Shown here in pieces: positions 14,240-23,466 of a stretch of 46,434 nucleotides of DNA. Numbering within the stretch: the first letter of the stretch is position 1; each line of letters begins with the position of its first letter. Position numbers and translations under genes: made by a program. The stretch lies in assembly GCA_017626845.1 (NCBI GenBank), contig JAGAHX010000052.1:1-46434 (forward strand). Reading direction: 5' to 3'. The stretch is from Bacillota bacterium. Lineage in GTDB: Bacteria > Bacillota > Clostridia > Peptostreptococcales > Anaerovoracaceae. The notes under the pieces were generated by a model, which had not been told where the DNA came from, searched no databases, and was given only the letters and a program-made list of their open reading frames with translations.

Positions 14240-16098
14240 TGGAAAATATTATCCCAAAACATTATCTGACGGACGACGTAAAGCACATGAGCACGAGAAG
14301 CCTCGAGCTTCTGGCCGTGCAGATCCGGGAGAAGCTCCTGGACGACGTCTCCGCCTGCGGGGGTCACCTGGCATCGAATCTGGGCATCGTGGAGCTGACT
14401 CTGGCGCTGCACCGCGTCTTCGACGTGTACAAAGACCGCATCGTATGGGACGTGGGCCATCAGACCTACGTCCACAAGCTGCTGACCGGCCGCTGGGACG
14501 ACATGACGACGCTGCGGCAGCTGGACGGGCTCTCCGGTTTCCCCAAGCGGATGGAGAGCCGCAGCGACGCTTTTGATTCGGGTCACAGCGGATCTTCCGT
14601 ATCCGCCGCCTTCGGCTACGCCAAGGCCAGAGATCTGAAGGGCGAAGACTATGCCTGCGTGGCCGTCATCGGCGACGGCGCCCTGAACTGCGGCGTATCC
14701 TTCGAAGCGCTCAATAGCGCGGGGGCGGAGAAGACGCCCCTCATCGTCGTGCTCAACGACAACGAGATGTCCATCAACAATAACGTGGGCGGCGTGGCCA
14801 AGCACCTGCAGCAGCTGCGCACTTCCGCGCCTTACTTAGGCATCAAGAAGAGCATCAAGACCGCGACGGCCAACATGCCCCGGCTCCAGAAGGGCCTTAC
14901 CTCTGCAAGAGATACGCTGAAATATGCAATCGTGCCCGGCGTCATCTTCGAGCAGATGGGCTTTAAGTATTACGGCCCCGTGGACGGCCACGACATCGAC
15001 GCCATGACGGACGTGCTGTACGCGGCGAAGGAGCAGAACCGGCCCGTCTTTATACACGTCATTACGAAGAAGGGCAAGGGTTTTATCCCCGCCGAAAAGA
15101 ACCCCAGCAAATTCCATGGCGTAGGGCCCTTTGACCCCTCTATGGCCATCTCCGCAGATACACCCACGACGGATACCTATTCCGACCTGTTCGGCGCCGC
15201 GCTGGCGGAGGAGGCGGCGGAGGACGACCGCATCGTCGCCATCACCGTGGCCATGATGGATGCCACCGGACTTTCCGTCATGAAAAAGCGGTTCCCAGAC
15301 CGGGTCTTCGATGCCGGCATTGCAGAGCAGCACGCGGTATCCTTTGCCGCAGGACTGGCTCTGGGCGGCATGAAGCCCGTCGTCGCCATCTATTCCACCT
15401 TCCTGCAGAGAGCCTACGACCAGGTGATCACGGAAGTCTGCCTGCAGAACCTGCCCGTGGTGTTTGCGCTGGACAGAAGCGGCGTGACCGGACGGGACGG
15501 CGAGACCCATCAGGGCAGCTTCGACATCGCCTATCTGTCGTCCATGCCCAATATGACGGTACTGGCGCCCAAGGACGGACCGGAGCTGGTGGCGATGCTT
15601 CAGTATGCGCTGAACATCAACGGCCCTGTGGCGATCCGCTATCCCAGAGGCAAGGCGACGGATCTATCCGAATATGCCATCGCGGCGGGCGTGAGCCGGC
15701 CCCAGCAGATGCGGGACGGCAGATACATGTGCATCCTGGCTGCGGGCAGCAGCGTTGCGGACGCCCTGAAGACAGCGGATCTGCTGGACGAAAGGGGCAT
15801 CCACTGCGCGGTCTATAATCTGCGGGTGCTGAAGCCCTTAAGCGAAGCGTTCCTGGACGGCATCTTCGAGCAGTACCGGCATATCATCACCCTGGAGGAC
15901 GGCGACGTCTACGAAGGCGTCGGCACGCGCATTGCGGCCTATGCCGCGGAAAAGCGGGCGGACGTGCGCATCAAGGTGATGGGCTGGCCGGACCGGTTTA
16001 TCGAACACGGCAGCACGGAGGAACTGAAGGTGCGCTACGGGCTGGATGCGGCTTCGATCGCGGAAACGGCGGTGAACTGGCTTGAAGAACAGGATTGA
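14239..16098 (+). CDS. dxs: 1-deoxy-D-xylulose-5-phosphate synthase
   Basis: The 619-residue thiamine-diphosphate enzyme catalyses the first step of the MEP pathway, joining pyruvate and glyceraldehyde 3-phosphate. The TPP-binding motif is GDGALNCGVSFEALN through NDNEMSINNNVGG; HLASNLG and VGHQTYVHKLLTGR lie near the N terminus, and the transketolase core has GIAEQHAVSFAAGLA and DRSGVTGRDGETHQGSFD. The C-terminal domain ends in a normal place. The gene starts within the ispA stop (TAATG) and its last 17 bases overlap the TlyA gene. Its presence implies the MEP route to isoprenoids. Confidence 0.97.
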   Translation: MENIIPKHYLTDDVKHMSTRSLELLAVQIREKLLDDVSACGGHLASNLGIVELTLALHRVFDVYKDRIVWDVGHQTYVHKLLTGRWDDMTTLRQLDGLSGFPKRMESRSDAFDSGHSGSSVSAAFGYAKARDLKGEDYACVAVIGDGALNCGVSFEALNSAGAEKTPLIVVLNDNEMSINNNVGGVAKHLQQLRTSAPYLGIKKSIKTATANMPRLQKGLTSARDTLKYAIVPGVIFEQMGFKYYGPVDGHDIDAMTDVLYAAKEQNRPVFIHVITKKGKGFIPAEKNPSKFHGVGPFDPSMAISADTPTTDTYSDLFGAALAEEAAEDDRIVAITVAMMDATGLSVMKKRFPDRVFDAGIAEQHAVSFAAGLALGGMKPVVAIYSTFLQRAYDQVITEVCLQNLPVVFALDRSGVTGRDGETHQGSFDIAYLSSMPNMTVLAPKDGPELVAMLQYALNINGPVAIRYPRGKATDLSEYAIAAGVSRPQQMRDGRYMCILAAGSSVADALKTADLLDERGIHCAVYNLRVLKPLSEAFLDGIFEQYRHIITLEDGDVYEGVGTRIAAYAAEKRADVRIKVMGWPDRFIEHGSTEELKVRYGLDAASIAETAVNWLEEQD

Positions 16099-16885
16099 CG
16101 TGCTCCTGGTGGAGCAGGGATACTGCGAGACCAGAGAAAAAGCGAAGCGCATCATCATGGCGGGGCTCGTATTCGTGGACGGGCAGCGCTGCGATAAAGC
16201 GGGCACAGCCGTTGCTGAGGATGCGAAGATCGAAGTGAGGGGGGACGACTGTCCCTACGTATCCCGGGGCGGCTTAAAGCTGGAACGGGCGCTGGACCGC
16301 TTCGGTCTGGACATGAACGGTCTGGTCTGCATCGATATCGGCTCCTCCACCGGCGGGTTTACGGACTGCATGCTGCAGCGCGGCGCCGTCAAGGTCTACG
16401 CCGTGGACAGCGGCACGAACCAGCTGGTCTGGAAGCTGCGCAGCGACGAACGGGTCGTGTGCATGGAGCAGTACAACTTCCGGTATGCGGAGCCTTCGGA
16501 TTTCGCGGACCGGATGGATTTTGCATGCACCGACGTGTCCTTCATCTCTCTGAAGCACATTCTGGGACCGGCGGCATCGCTGCTCAAGGACGGAGCGCCG
16601 ATGGTGTGTCTCATCAAGCCCCAGTTCGAGGCAGGGCGGGAGCAGGTGGGCAAGAACGGCATCGTCCGTGACCCTGCCATCCACTGTCAGGTGATCGAAA
16701 ACGTGCTGGGATATGCTGCGGAAAGCGGCTTTTCCGTCCTGGATCTGGACCATTCGCCGGTAAAGGGAACAAAGGGCAATATCGAGTATCTGGTGCTGCT
16801 CCGCAAAAAGGGAGATCCGGTCTGCAGCGTAGACAAAGAGAAGATCGCTTCCGTCGTGAGCGATGCACATAAAGAATTGGATTAA
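16082..16885 (+). CDS. tlyA: TlyA-family rRNA (cytidine-2'-O)-methyltransferase
   Basis: The 267-residue protein has an S4 RNA-binding domain at the N terminus (RIDVLLVEQGYCETREKAKR, about 3-60) followed by an FtsJ-like methyltransferase domain. The SAM loop is IDIGSSTGGFTDCMLQRGA, with the downstream ACTDVSFISLK and LIKPQFEAGREQVGKNGIVRD. TlyA methylates 16S C1409 and 23S C1920 in mycobacteria; a short form lacking 16S activity exists in others. The TTG at 16082 inside dxs is the start, since the S4 domain begins there. The gene is in the usual ispA-dxs-tlyA order. Confidence 0.93.
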   Translation: MKNRIDVLLVEQGYCETREKAKRIIMAGLVFVDGQRCDKAGTAVAEDAKIEVRGDDCPYVSRGGLKLERALDRFGLDMNGLVCIDIGSSTGGFTDCMLQRGAVKVYAVDSGTNQLVWKLRSDERVVCMEQYNFRYAEPSDFADRMDFACTDVSFISLKHILGPAASLLKDGAPMVCLIKPQFEAGREQVGKNGIVRDPAIHCQVIENVLGYAAESGFSVLDLDHSPVKGTKGNIEYLVLLRKKGDPVCSVDKEKIASVVSDAHKELD

Positions 16886-16900
16886 GAAACAGAGGTAAGC

Positions 16901-19525
16901 ATGGCATATTCACCCATGATGCGGCAATATCTGGCGACAAAGGAGCAGTATCCTGACTGCATCCTGTTTTACCGTCTCGGCGATTTCTACGAGATGTTTT
17001 TCGACGACGCCAAAACCGCCGCCAGGGAACTGGATCTGGTCCTCACCGGCAAACAGTGCGGTGAGGAGGAGAGAGCCCCGATGTGCGGGGTCCCTTACCA
17101 TGCCTGCGAAAACTATATTGCGAGACTGGTAGAGAAGGGCTATAAGGTCGCGATCGCGGAACAGCTGACCGACCCTGCGCTCTCCAAAGGCCTGGTGGAA
17201 CGGGACGTCATCCGGGTGGTCACGCCCGGCACGGTGCTTTCCGATGCCATTCTCAACGAAAAGGATAACAATTTCCTCGCATCTTTATACGAAGGCGACG
17301 GCGGCTTCGGCCTGTCCTGGTGCGACATCTCCACCGGTGAATTTTCCGCGCTGCAGCTGACCGGGCCAGACTCCCGCCAGATGCTGCTGGCGCAGATCAC
17401 GAAGATCCAGCCCAAGGAAGTCCTTGTAAACGTCTCCGAAGAGGAAGATCCCTGGCTCTGGGAGCAGCTGTCCTACATGGACGGACTGTATCCTTCGAAA
17501 GGCGGAAATGAGCTGTTTGGACAGCGGGCCTGCTCCGATAACATCTGCCGTCATTTCGATGCGGCTTCAGAAAAGGCCGCAGGACTTGCGGAGGAGGACG
17601 TGCCGCTGCTGTTCTACGCGGTCGGCGCTATCTTAGGCTACATCCGCCAGACGCAGAAGCAGGATGTGACCCATCTGCAGAAGCTGCAGATCCGGGACGC
17701 CGGCGATTCCATGAACCTGGATAAAGCCACCATCAAGAACCTGGAGCTGACGGAGACCCTGTTCGAACACAAGGTGCAGGGTTCACTTCTGGGCGTGCTG
17801 GACCGCTGCCGGACCGCTATGGGGTCACGGAAGATGAAGCAGTGGCTGCGGCAGCCGCTGAATTCCCTCAGACCCATCCAGGCCCGGCTGGACGCCGTGG
17901 AACTGCTGACGGAGGACATCCTGCTGCGCAACGATCTGCGGGAATCTCTGAAATACGTGTACGACCTGGAGCGGCTCACGGCGCGGTTTGCCTGCGGCAC
18001 GGCCAACGCCAGGGATCTGATCGCCTTAAAGACCTCGCTGCTGCACGCCTCCGACATCAAGGATGCGCTGCGGGGGCAGGCGGGGCTGCTGGGAGAACTG
18101 TCCGAAGCCATGGATGCGCTGCCGGAGATCGCGGACGAGATCGAGCGGGCCATCGTGGACGAACCGCCTTTTTCCGTGCGGGAAGGCGAGATGATCCGGG
18201 ACGGCTACAGCAGCGAACTGGACGGCCTGAAGGCCAGCTCCAAGGATGCGAAGCTCTGGATCGCCTCGCTGGAAAATACGGAAAAGGAGCGCACCGGCAT
18301 CAAGACGCTCAAAGTCGGTTTCAACAAGGTGTTCGGCTATTATATCGAGGTCAGCAATTCCTTTAAGGACCAGGTGCCGGAGAACTATATCCGCAAGCAG
18401 ACCCTCGTAAACGGCGAGCGCTTTATTACCTCCGAGATGAAGGAGATGGAAAGCATCGTCCTGAACGCCCAGACGAAGATCAACGATCTGGAGTACCGGC
18501 TGTTTACGTCGCTGCGCCAGAAGATCCAGGGCTTCTCGGACGTTCTGCAGAAGACCGGATCGGCCATCGCCCAGACCGACGTGCTGTGCAGCTTTGCGGA
18601 AAGCTCCGTCAAGCTGAATTACGTAAAACCCGAAGTGACGGACGGCGACGAGATCGTCATTCAAAAGGGCAGACATCCCGTCATCGAGACGACGATCCGG
18701 GACGGCGTCTTCGTGTCCAACGACCTGTATCTCAACGGATCCGACGCCAGCATGCTGCTCATCACGGGTCCGAACATGGCCGGTAAATCCACGTATATGC
18801 GGCAGCTGGCCCTCATCGTACTGATGGCCCAGGCGGGCTGCTTCGTGCCGGCGGAGAGCGCCCGGATCGGGCTCTGCGACCGCATCTACACCCGCATCGG
18901 CGCATCGGACAACATCGCCATGGGGCAGTCCACGTTCTTCGTGGAGATGAGCGAGCTGGCCTATATCCTGAATACCGCGACGGAAAAGAGCCTCGTCATC
19001 CTGGACGAGATCGGCCGCGGAACCAGCACCTACGACGGGCTTTCCATCGCCTGGGCGACGGTGGAGCGGCTCACGAAGGAAAAAAAGAGGGTGCGGACTC
19101 TGTTCGCCACCCATTATCACGAACTCACGGCCCTGGCGGATACCATCAAGGGCGTCAAGAATCTCAACGTGGACGTGTCCGAGACCGGCGGCAACATCGT
19201 GTTCCTGCACAAGATCGTGGAAGGCAGCGCCTCCCGCAGCTACGGCATCCACGTGGCGAAGCTGGCAGGGGTGCCGAAGGAAGTGCTGGAGAGCGCCCAG
19301 GCGAAGCTGGATTCTCTGGAGAGCGGGGAACCTTCCATCGCAGCGCCGGCGGAACCGGCAAAACCGGTCAAAAAGAAGAAAGAGGCGCCGGAAGCCCAGC
19401 TCAGCCTGTTTACCCCCGTGGACAGCGAACTGGCCATCATGGTGAGAAATCTGGACCTGATGAACATCACCCCGTCCCAGGCCATCGGTATCCTGGAAGA
19501 ACTGCAGGAGAAGGCAAGACAGTAA
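16901..19525 (+). CDS. mutS: DNA mismatch repair protein MutS
   Basis: The 874-residue MutS recognises base mismatches and small loops. The mismatch-reading FYE motif is in LGDFYEMFFDDAKTAAREL at the N terminus. The connector, lever and clamp domains follow, and the ATPase has Walker A GPNMAGKSTYMRQ, DNIAMGQSTFFVEM and Walker B VILDEIGRGTSTYDG, then THYHEL. After a charged linker of Lys, Glu, Pro and Ala, QLSLF is a good match to the sliding-clamp-binding motif, as in other Firmicutes MutS. The gene begins 15 bases after tlyA with AGAGGT upstream; the MutL ATG immediately follows its stop codon. Confidence 0.98.
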   Translation: MAYSPMMRQYLATKEQYPDCILFYRLGDFYEMFFDDAKTAARELDLVLTGKQCGEEERAPMCGVPYHACENYIARLVEKGYKVAIAEQLTDPALSKGLVERDVIRVVTPGTVLSDAILNEKDNNFLASLYEGDGGFGLSWCDISTGEFSALQLTGPDSRQMLLAQITKIQPKEVLVNVSEEEDPWLWEQLSYMDGLYPSKGGNELFGQRACSDNICRHFDAASEKAAGLAEEDVPLLFYAVGAILGYIRQTQKQDVTHLQKLQIRDAGDSMNLDKATIKNLELTETLFEHKVQGSLLGVLDRCRTAMGSRKMKQWLRQPLNSLRPIQARLDAVELLTEDILLRNDLRESLKYVYDLERLTARFACGTANARDLIALKTSLLHASDIKDALRGQAGLLGELSEAMDALPEIADEIERAIVDEPPFSVREGEMIRDGYSSELDGLKASSKDAKLWIASLENTEKERTGIKTLKVGFNKVFGYYIEVSNSFKDQVPENYIRKQTLVNGERFITSEMKEMESIVLNAQTKINDLEYRLFTSLRQKIQGFSDVLQKTGSAIAQTDVLCSFAESSVKLNYVKPEVTDGDEIVIQKGRHPVIETTIRDGVFVSNDLYLNGSDASMLLITGPNMAGKSTYMRQLALIVLMAQAGCFVPAESARIGLCDRIYTRIGASDNIAMGQSTFFVEMSELAYILNTATEKSLVILDEIGRGTSTYDGLSIAWATVERLTKEKKRVRTLFATHYHELTALADTIKGVKNLNVDVSETGGNIVFLHKIVEGSASRSYGIHVAKLAGVPKEVLESAQAKLDSLESGEPSIAAPAEPAKPVKKKKEAPEAQLSLFTPVDSELAIMVRNLDLMNITPSQAIGILEELQEKARQ

Positions 19526-21400
19526 ATGATACGCGCATTACCGAGAGACATATCCGATAAGATCGCAGCCGGCGAAGTGGTGGAGCGTCCCGTTTCCATC
19601 GTCAAGGAGCTCATCGAAAACGCCGTGGATGCCGGATCCACAAGCATCACCTGCGAGATCCGCAAAGGCGGCAAAGACTATATCCGGGTCACGGACAACG
19701 GTTGCGGCATACCCGCGGACGAGGTGGAACTGGCCTTTATGCGCTACGCCACCAGCAAGATCGCGACCGAGGACGATCTGAACGCCATCGGCACCCTGGG
19801 ATTCCGGGGAGAGGCCCTGGCCAGCATCGCGGCGGTCTCCCGGGTGGAGCTTGTTACAAAGCCGAGGGATGCCAAGAGCGGCACCCGCATCCGGCTGGAG
19901 GGCGGCATCGCCGAGGAGATCACGGAAGCTGCCTGCGAAGACGGCACGACCATCATCGTGACGGATCTGTTCTACAATACGCCGGCCAGGCGCAAGTTTT
20001 TAAAGCCGGACAACGCTGAAGCGAGCCTCATCTCCGAGTACGTGTCGAAGATGGCGCTGGCCTATCCGGGCGTGCGCTTCCGCCTCATCTCCAACGGAAC
20101 GATCCTGTATTCCACGCTGGGAAAAGGCGACCTGAAGGCGGCGATCCTCACGCTGTACAGCCCCCAGATGGCAAGGGGACTGGTCTCCATCGAAGGGGAA
20201 GCGGCCGCAGAAGAAGGGCGCAGCCTGGCGGGCTTTGTTTCCGCGCCTGCTTATTCCCGCAACAACAAGCGGATGCAGGTCTTCTTCGTCAACGGACGCT
20301 GGGTCAAGAGCAAGGTGATGGAAGACGCGCTGGAGGAGGCGTTCTCCGACAAGCTGTTCGAAGGGCGGCATCCGGCGGCGTTCCTGTTCCTGGACGTTGA
20401 CCCCCGCAGCGTGGACGTGAATATCCATCCCCACAAGACGGAGATCAAGTTCTACGACGAACGGGGCGTCTCCGAATTCATGATCCGCGCCATCCGCCGC
20501 AGTCTGCTGCGGCTGGAAGGCATCGCGGAATCCTCCGAGATCGCAAGACCCGTAAGCAGAGAAGCGGAGACAGTGTATGCAAAACCCTACGAAAGCGAAG
20601 TTTCCAATGGCTTCGAGGATACGCAGCCGGTAGAAGCGCCGGCGGATCCGTCGGAATATCTGAGCATAGTAGACATAAATCCTTTACCGGAAACCGAAGA
20701 AGGCAGCTACGCAAAGAACATCTTTGCGCGTCTGAGGGAGGAATCAGACCGCAAAAAGCAGGTGCAGGAAGAGATCCATGCCTATGGATCGCAGCCTGCA
20801 GAACAGCCGGAGGAAAAGCCACGGTTCCTGTTCTCGTCGCTGCAGATCATCGGCGAAGCCTTTGCCACGTACATCATTGCGAAGGATGAGACCCATGTCT
20901 ACATGATCGACCAGCACGCGGCCCACGAACGCATCCTGTACGAACAGCTGCTGAAGATCTTCAACGGCGCGGAAAAGGCATCCCAGCCCATCCTGGCGCC
21001 GGTATTGCTGCAGCTGGGCTCCGCATCCCGCAGCGGCGCGGCGGAGAAGCTGCAGCTGCTTTCGGACCTGGGCTACCGCATCGAGGAGTTCGGCATGGGA
21101 GATCTGGTCGTCAAGGAGATCCCGTCCTGCATGGATCTGCAGGAAGCGGAGGATTTCGCCATCCACATCCTGGAGCAGGATTCCATCCGCGCCCAGGACG
21201 TGCAGATCAAGCGAGAAGAGCTGACGAGCAACGCCTGCAAGGCGGCCATCAAGGCCAACGACAAACTGGATCCGGCCGAGATGAAGGAACTGTTCCTGCG
21301 GCTGGACCGCTGCGAGAATCCCTTCAGCTGCCCCCACGGACGGCCCACGCTCATCTCCTTCAGCCAGAGCGACCTCGAGCGCCAGTTCAAGAGAAAGTGA
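19526..21400 (+). CDS. mutL: DNA mismatch repair protein MutL (endonuclease type)
   Basis: The 624-residue MutL has a GHKL ATPase N-terminal half (AAGEVVERP, ENAVDAGSTSITCEI, DNGCGI, GFRGEALASIAAV, NVDVNIHPHKTEIKF-type segments) joined by a linker to a C-terminal dimer domain. That domain keeps the nicking-endonuclease motif DQHAAHERILYEQ and the zinc-site motifs SNACKAAIKAND and CPHGRPT. MutL therefore makes the repair nick itself, as expected where MutH and Dam methylation are absent. The ATG follows the mutS stop directly, and miaA starts three bases after its own stop. Confidence 0.97.
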   Translation: MIRALPRDISDKIAAGEVVERPVSIVKELIENAVDAGSTSITCEIRKGGKDYIRVTDNGCGIPADEVELAFMRYATSKIATEDDLNAIGTLGFRGEALASIAAVSRVELVTKPRDAKSGTRIRLEGGIAEEITEAACEDGTTIIVTDLFYNTPARRKFLKPDNAEASLISEYVSKMALAYPGVRFRLISNGTILYSTLGKGDLKAAILTLYSPQMARGLVSIEGEAAAEEGRSLAGFVSAPAYSRNNKRMQVFFVNGRWVKSKVMEDALEEAFSDKLFEGRHPAAFLFLDVDPRSVDVNIHPHKTEIKFYDERGVSEFMIRAIRRSLLRLEGIAESSEIARPVSREAETVYAKPYESEVSNGFEDTQPVEAPADPSEYLSIVDINPLPETEEGSYAKNIFARLREESDRKKQVQEEIHAYGSQPAEQPEEKPRFLFSSLQIIGEAFATYIIAKDETHVYMIDQHAAHERILYEQLLKIFNGAEKASQPILAPVLLQLGSASRSGAAEKLQLLSDLGYRIEEFGMGDLVVKEIPSCMDLQEAEDFAIHILEQDSIRAQDVQIKREELTSNACKAAIKANDKLDPAEMKELFLRLDRCENPFSCPHGRPTLISFSQSDLERQFKRK

Positions 21401-21403
21401 TCG

Positions 21404-22339
21404 ATGAAAGTCCTGTTTCTGACCGGGCCCACGGCCTGCGGAAAAACGGAATATGCCATACGGCTGGCGCAAGACTATAACGGAGAGATCGTCTCTGCCG
21501 ACTCCATGCAGCTTTATAAATACATGGATATCGGAAGCGCCAAGCCCACGCCGGAGGAGCGCGCTCAGGCAAAGCACTGGCTCGTGGACGAGATCGACCC
21601 GAAGACGCCCTTCAACGTCTCGGATTACCAGAAAACGGCCCGTTCCTATATCGCGGATATCGCGGGCAGGGGAAAGCTTCCCATCGTCAGCGGCGGCACG
21701 GGACTGTATATCAACGCGCTGCTGTACGACATGGACTTTTCGGCGCCCAAAGGCGACGACGGTTTCCGGCAGCGGGTATGGCAGGAATGCGGCGAAGATC
21801 CCAGGAAGGTCCACGAACGCCTGCGGGCTCTGGATCCGGATGCCGCCGAAGCCATTCATCCCAACAACGTCAAGCGCATGCTGCGGGCCATCGAACGCCT
21901 GGAGCACGGCGAAGCGAAGCTGGCGGCGTTCACCGATATCGAGACGCCGTACCCGGACTATGACAGCCTGCTCATCGGGCTGGACCGGGACAGAGCCGAG
22001 CTGTATGACCGCATCAACCGCAGGGTGGACAAGATCCTGGAGGCAGGGCTGGAGGAAGAGGTCCGCAGCCTGATGGCGAAAGGCTTTACGAGCAAAGACA
22101 TCGCCATGAAGGGCATCGGGTATAAAGAAGTGATAGACTGCCTTTCCGAAGGGCGTCCCATCGAAGAAGCGGCGGAGCTCATCCGCAAAAATACGAGACA
22201 TTACGCCAGAAGACAGCTCATCTGGCTGCGGCGCTACCCGCAGATGCACTGGGTCCCGCTGCAGGGAGACGCCTTCGACGAAGAGGCGTACGGACGCATG
22301 AAAGAAACGATAGCAACATGGCGGAAGAACGGAAGATAA
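21404..22339 (+). CDS. miaA: tRNA dimethylallyltransferase
   Basis: The 311-residue MiaA transfers the dimethylallyl group from DMAPP to A37 of tRNAs that read UNN codons. The P-loop TGPTACGKTE (6-15), DSMQLYKYMDIGSAKPT, GGTGLYINALLYDMDF and the C-terminal ARRQLIWLRRYPQMHW stretch are all present. In this operon it follows mutS-mutL, the usual order; hfq, which often comes next, is absent and a tyrosine recombinase starts within the last 22 bases. DMAPP would come from the MEP pathway started by the Dxs encoded nearby. Confidence 0.96.
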   Translation: MKVLFLTGPTACGKTEYAIRLAQDYNGEIVSADSMQLYKYMDIGSAKPTPEERAQAKHWLVDEIDPKTPFNVSDYQKTARSYIADIAGRGKLPIVSGGTGLYINALLYDMDFSAPKGDDGFRQRVWQECGEDPRKVHERLRALDPDAAEAIHPNNVKRMLRAIERLEHGEAKLAAFTDIETPYPDYDSLLIGLDRDRAELYDRINRRVDKILEAGLEEEVRSLMAKGFTSKDIAMKGIGYKEVIDCLSEGRPIEEAAELIRKNTRHYARRQLIWLRRYPQMHWVPLQGDAFDEEAYGRMKETIATWRKNGR

Positions 22340-23466
22340 GGGTCCACAACAAGTCGGACAAGCCCGACAACGTGGTGGCCCGGGAAAACGAGATATTCGA
22401 GGAATGCGAGAAGATCGAGAAGGAGCTGCCCGGCTGGATGCGGGGCTACTTTATGTATCTGCGCAACGGCGTTCTTCCCATGACGCGGCTTTCGTACCTG
22501 CGGGAGCTGCGGTTTTTCCTGCACTATCTGCTGAAGGAGACGGAACTGCAGGAAAGGTGCACGGACATGAAGAAGATCCAGCCCGGCGATCTCGATCAGA
22601 TCACCTCCATGGACGTGAATCTCTTCATCGATTACTGCCGGCGGTACAAAGTCGAGGATGAGAAGGGCAACGTAACGGTCTACGAGAACGGCAACGCAGC
22701 CCTGGCCCATAAAAAGTCCGCAGTTTCCGTGTTCTTCAAGTACTTGTACCGCGACGGTCTGGTGGAGAAGAACATCACGGACGGCTTCGATCCCATCCGG
22801 CTGCCCAAACCCGGAGAGCGGGTCATTAAGGCGCTGCAGGACGACGAAGTGATGCGCATGCTGGATGCGGTGGTCACCGGGGAAGGTCTGACGGACAAGG
22901 AAAAGCAGTTCTGGGAAAAGACGAAGTACCGGGACAAGCTCATGCTGCTCCTGCTGGTCACCTACGGCCTGCGTCTTTCGGAGATGCAGCAGCTCAATCT
23001 GAGCTCCTTCAACTTCGAACGGGGCGAATTCAAGATCTACCGCAAGCGGGGCAAGGAATCGGTGATGCCCATCAACAACACCATCACCGAGGCCTATAAC
23101 GAATATGTGACCCTGGAGAGGGCGCCGGACGACACGCTGTCCGAAGAGAACAAGGACGCGCTGCTCCTGTCCCTGCGGGGCACGCGGCTGACGGACCGGC
23201 AGATCCGGGAAGTCGTCAAGAAGTACACGTCCATCACCATGGGAACCAGCCGCCGGCAGGGCTACAGTCCCCACAAGCTCCGTGCCACGGCGGCTACGTC
23301 CCTCATCGGGCGGGGCAATTCCATCTACGACGTGCAGGAACTGCTGGACCACGACAACGTGACGACGACGCAGCTCTACGCCGCCCATAAACTCAACACC
23401 AAGCGCGAACTCATCAAGAATTTTGAGTGGGGTGAAGACCTGAACAGAAATGACCCTGACAAATAA
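22318..23466 (+). CDS. Tyrosine recombinase (XerC/D-like), catalytically intact
   Basis: The 382-residue protein is a tyrosine-family site-specific recombinase with a SAM-like N-terminal DNA-binding domain and a catalytic domain. All active-site residues are seen: Arg219 in YGLRLSE, the beta-hairpin lysine in YRKRGKES (Lys246), His319 and Arg322 in HKLRAT, His345 in LLDHDN, and the nucleophile Tyr354 in TQLYAAH. It is longer than classical XerC/XerD (about 300) because of an extended N terminus and an acidic insertion around 110-125. It overlaps miaA by 22 and the MATE gene by 17 bases, so it belongs to the housekeeping operon, not to an integrated element. It may be the chromosome-dimer resolvase; a dif site would have to be found elsewhere. 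Confidence 0.9.
   Translation: MAEERKIRVHNKSDKPDNVVARENEIFEECEKIEKELPGWMRGYFMYLRNGVLPMTRLSYLRELRFFLHYLLKETELQERCTDMKKIQPGDLDQITSMDVNLFIDYCRRYKVEDEKGNVTVYENGNAALAHKKSAVSVFFKYLYRDGLVEKNITDGFDPIRLPKPGERVIKALQDDEVMRMLDAVVTGEGLTDKEKQFWEKTKYRDKLMLLLLVTYGLRLSEMQQLNLSSFNFERGEFKIYRKRGKESVMPINNTITEAYNEYVTLERAPDDTLSEENKDALLLSLRGTRLTDRQIREVVKKYTSITMGTSRRQGYSPHKLRATAATSLIGRGNSIYDVQELLDHDNVTTTQLYAAHKLNTKRELIKNFEWGEDLNRNDPDK

Noticed and set aside
20744-22249. 501-residue open frame on the minus strand
   Set aside because: It is antisense to mutL and miaA, both of which have complete family motifs on the plus strand.
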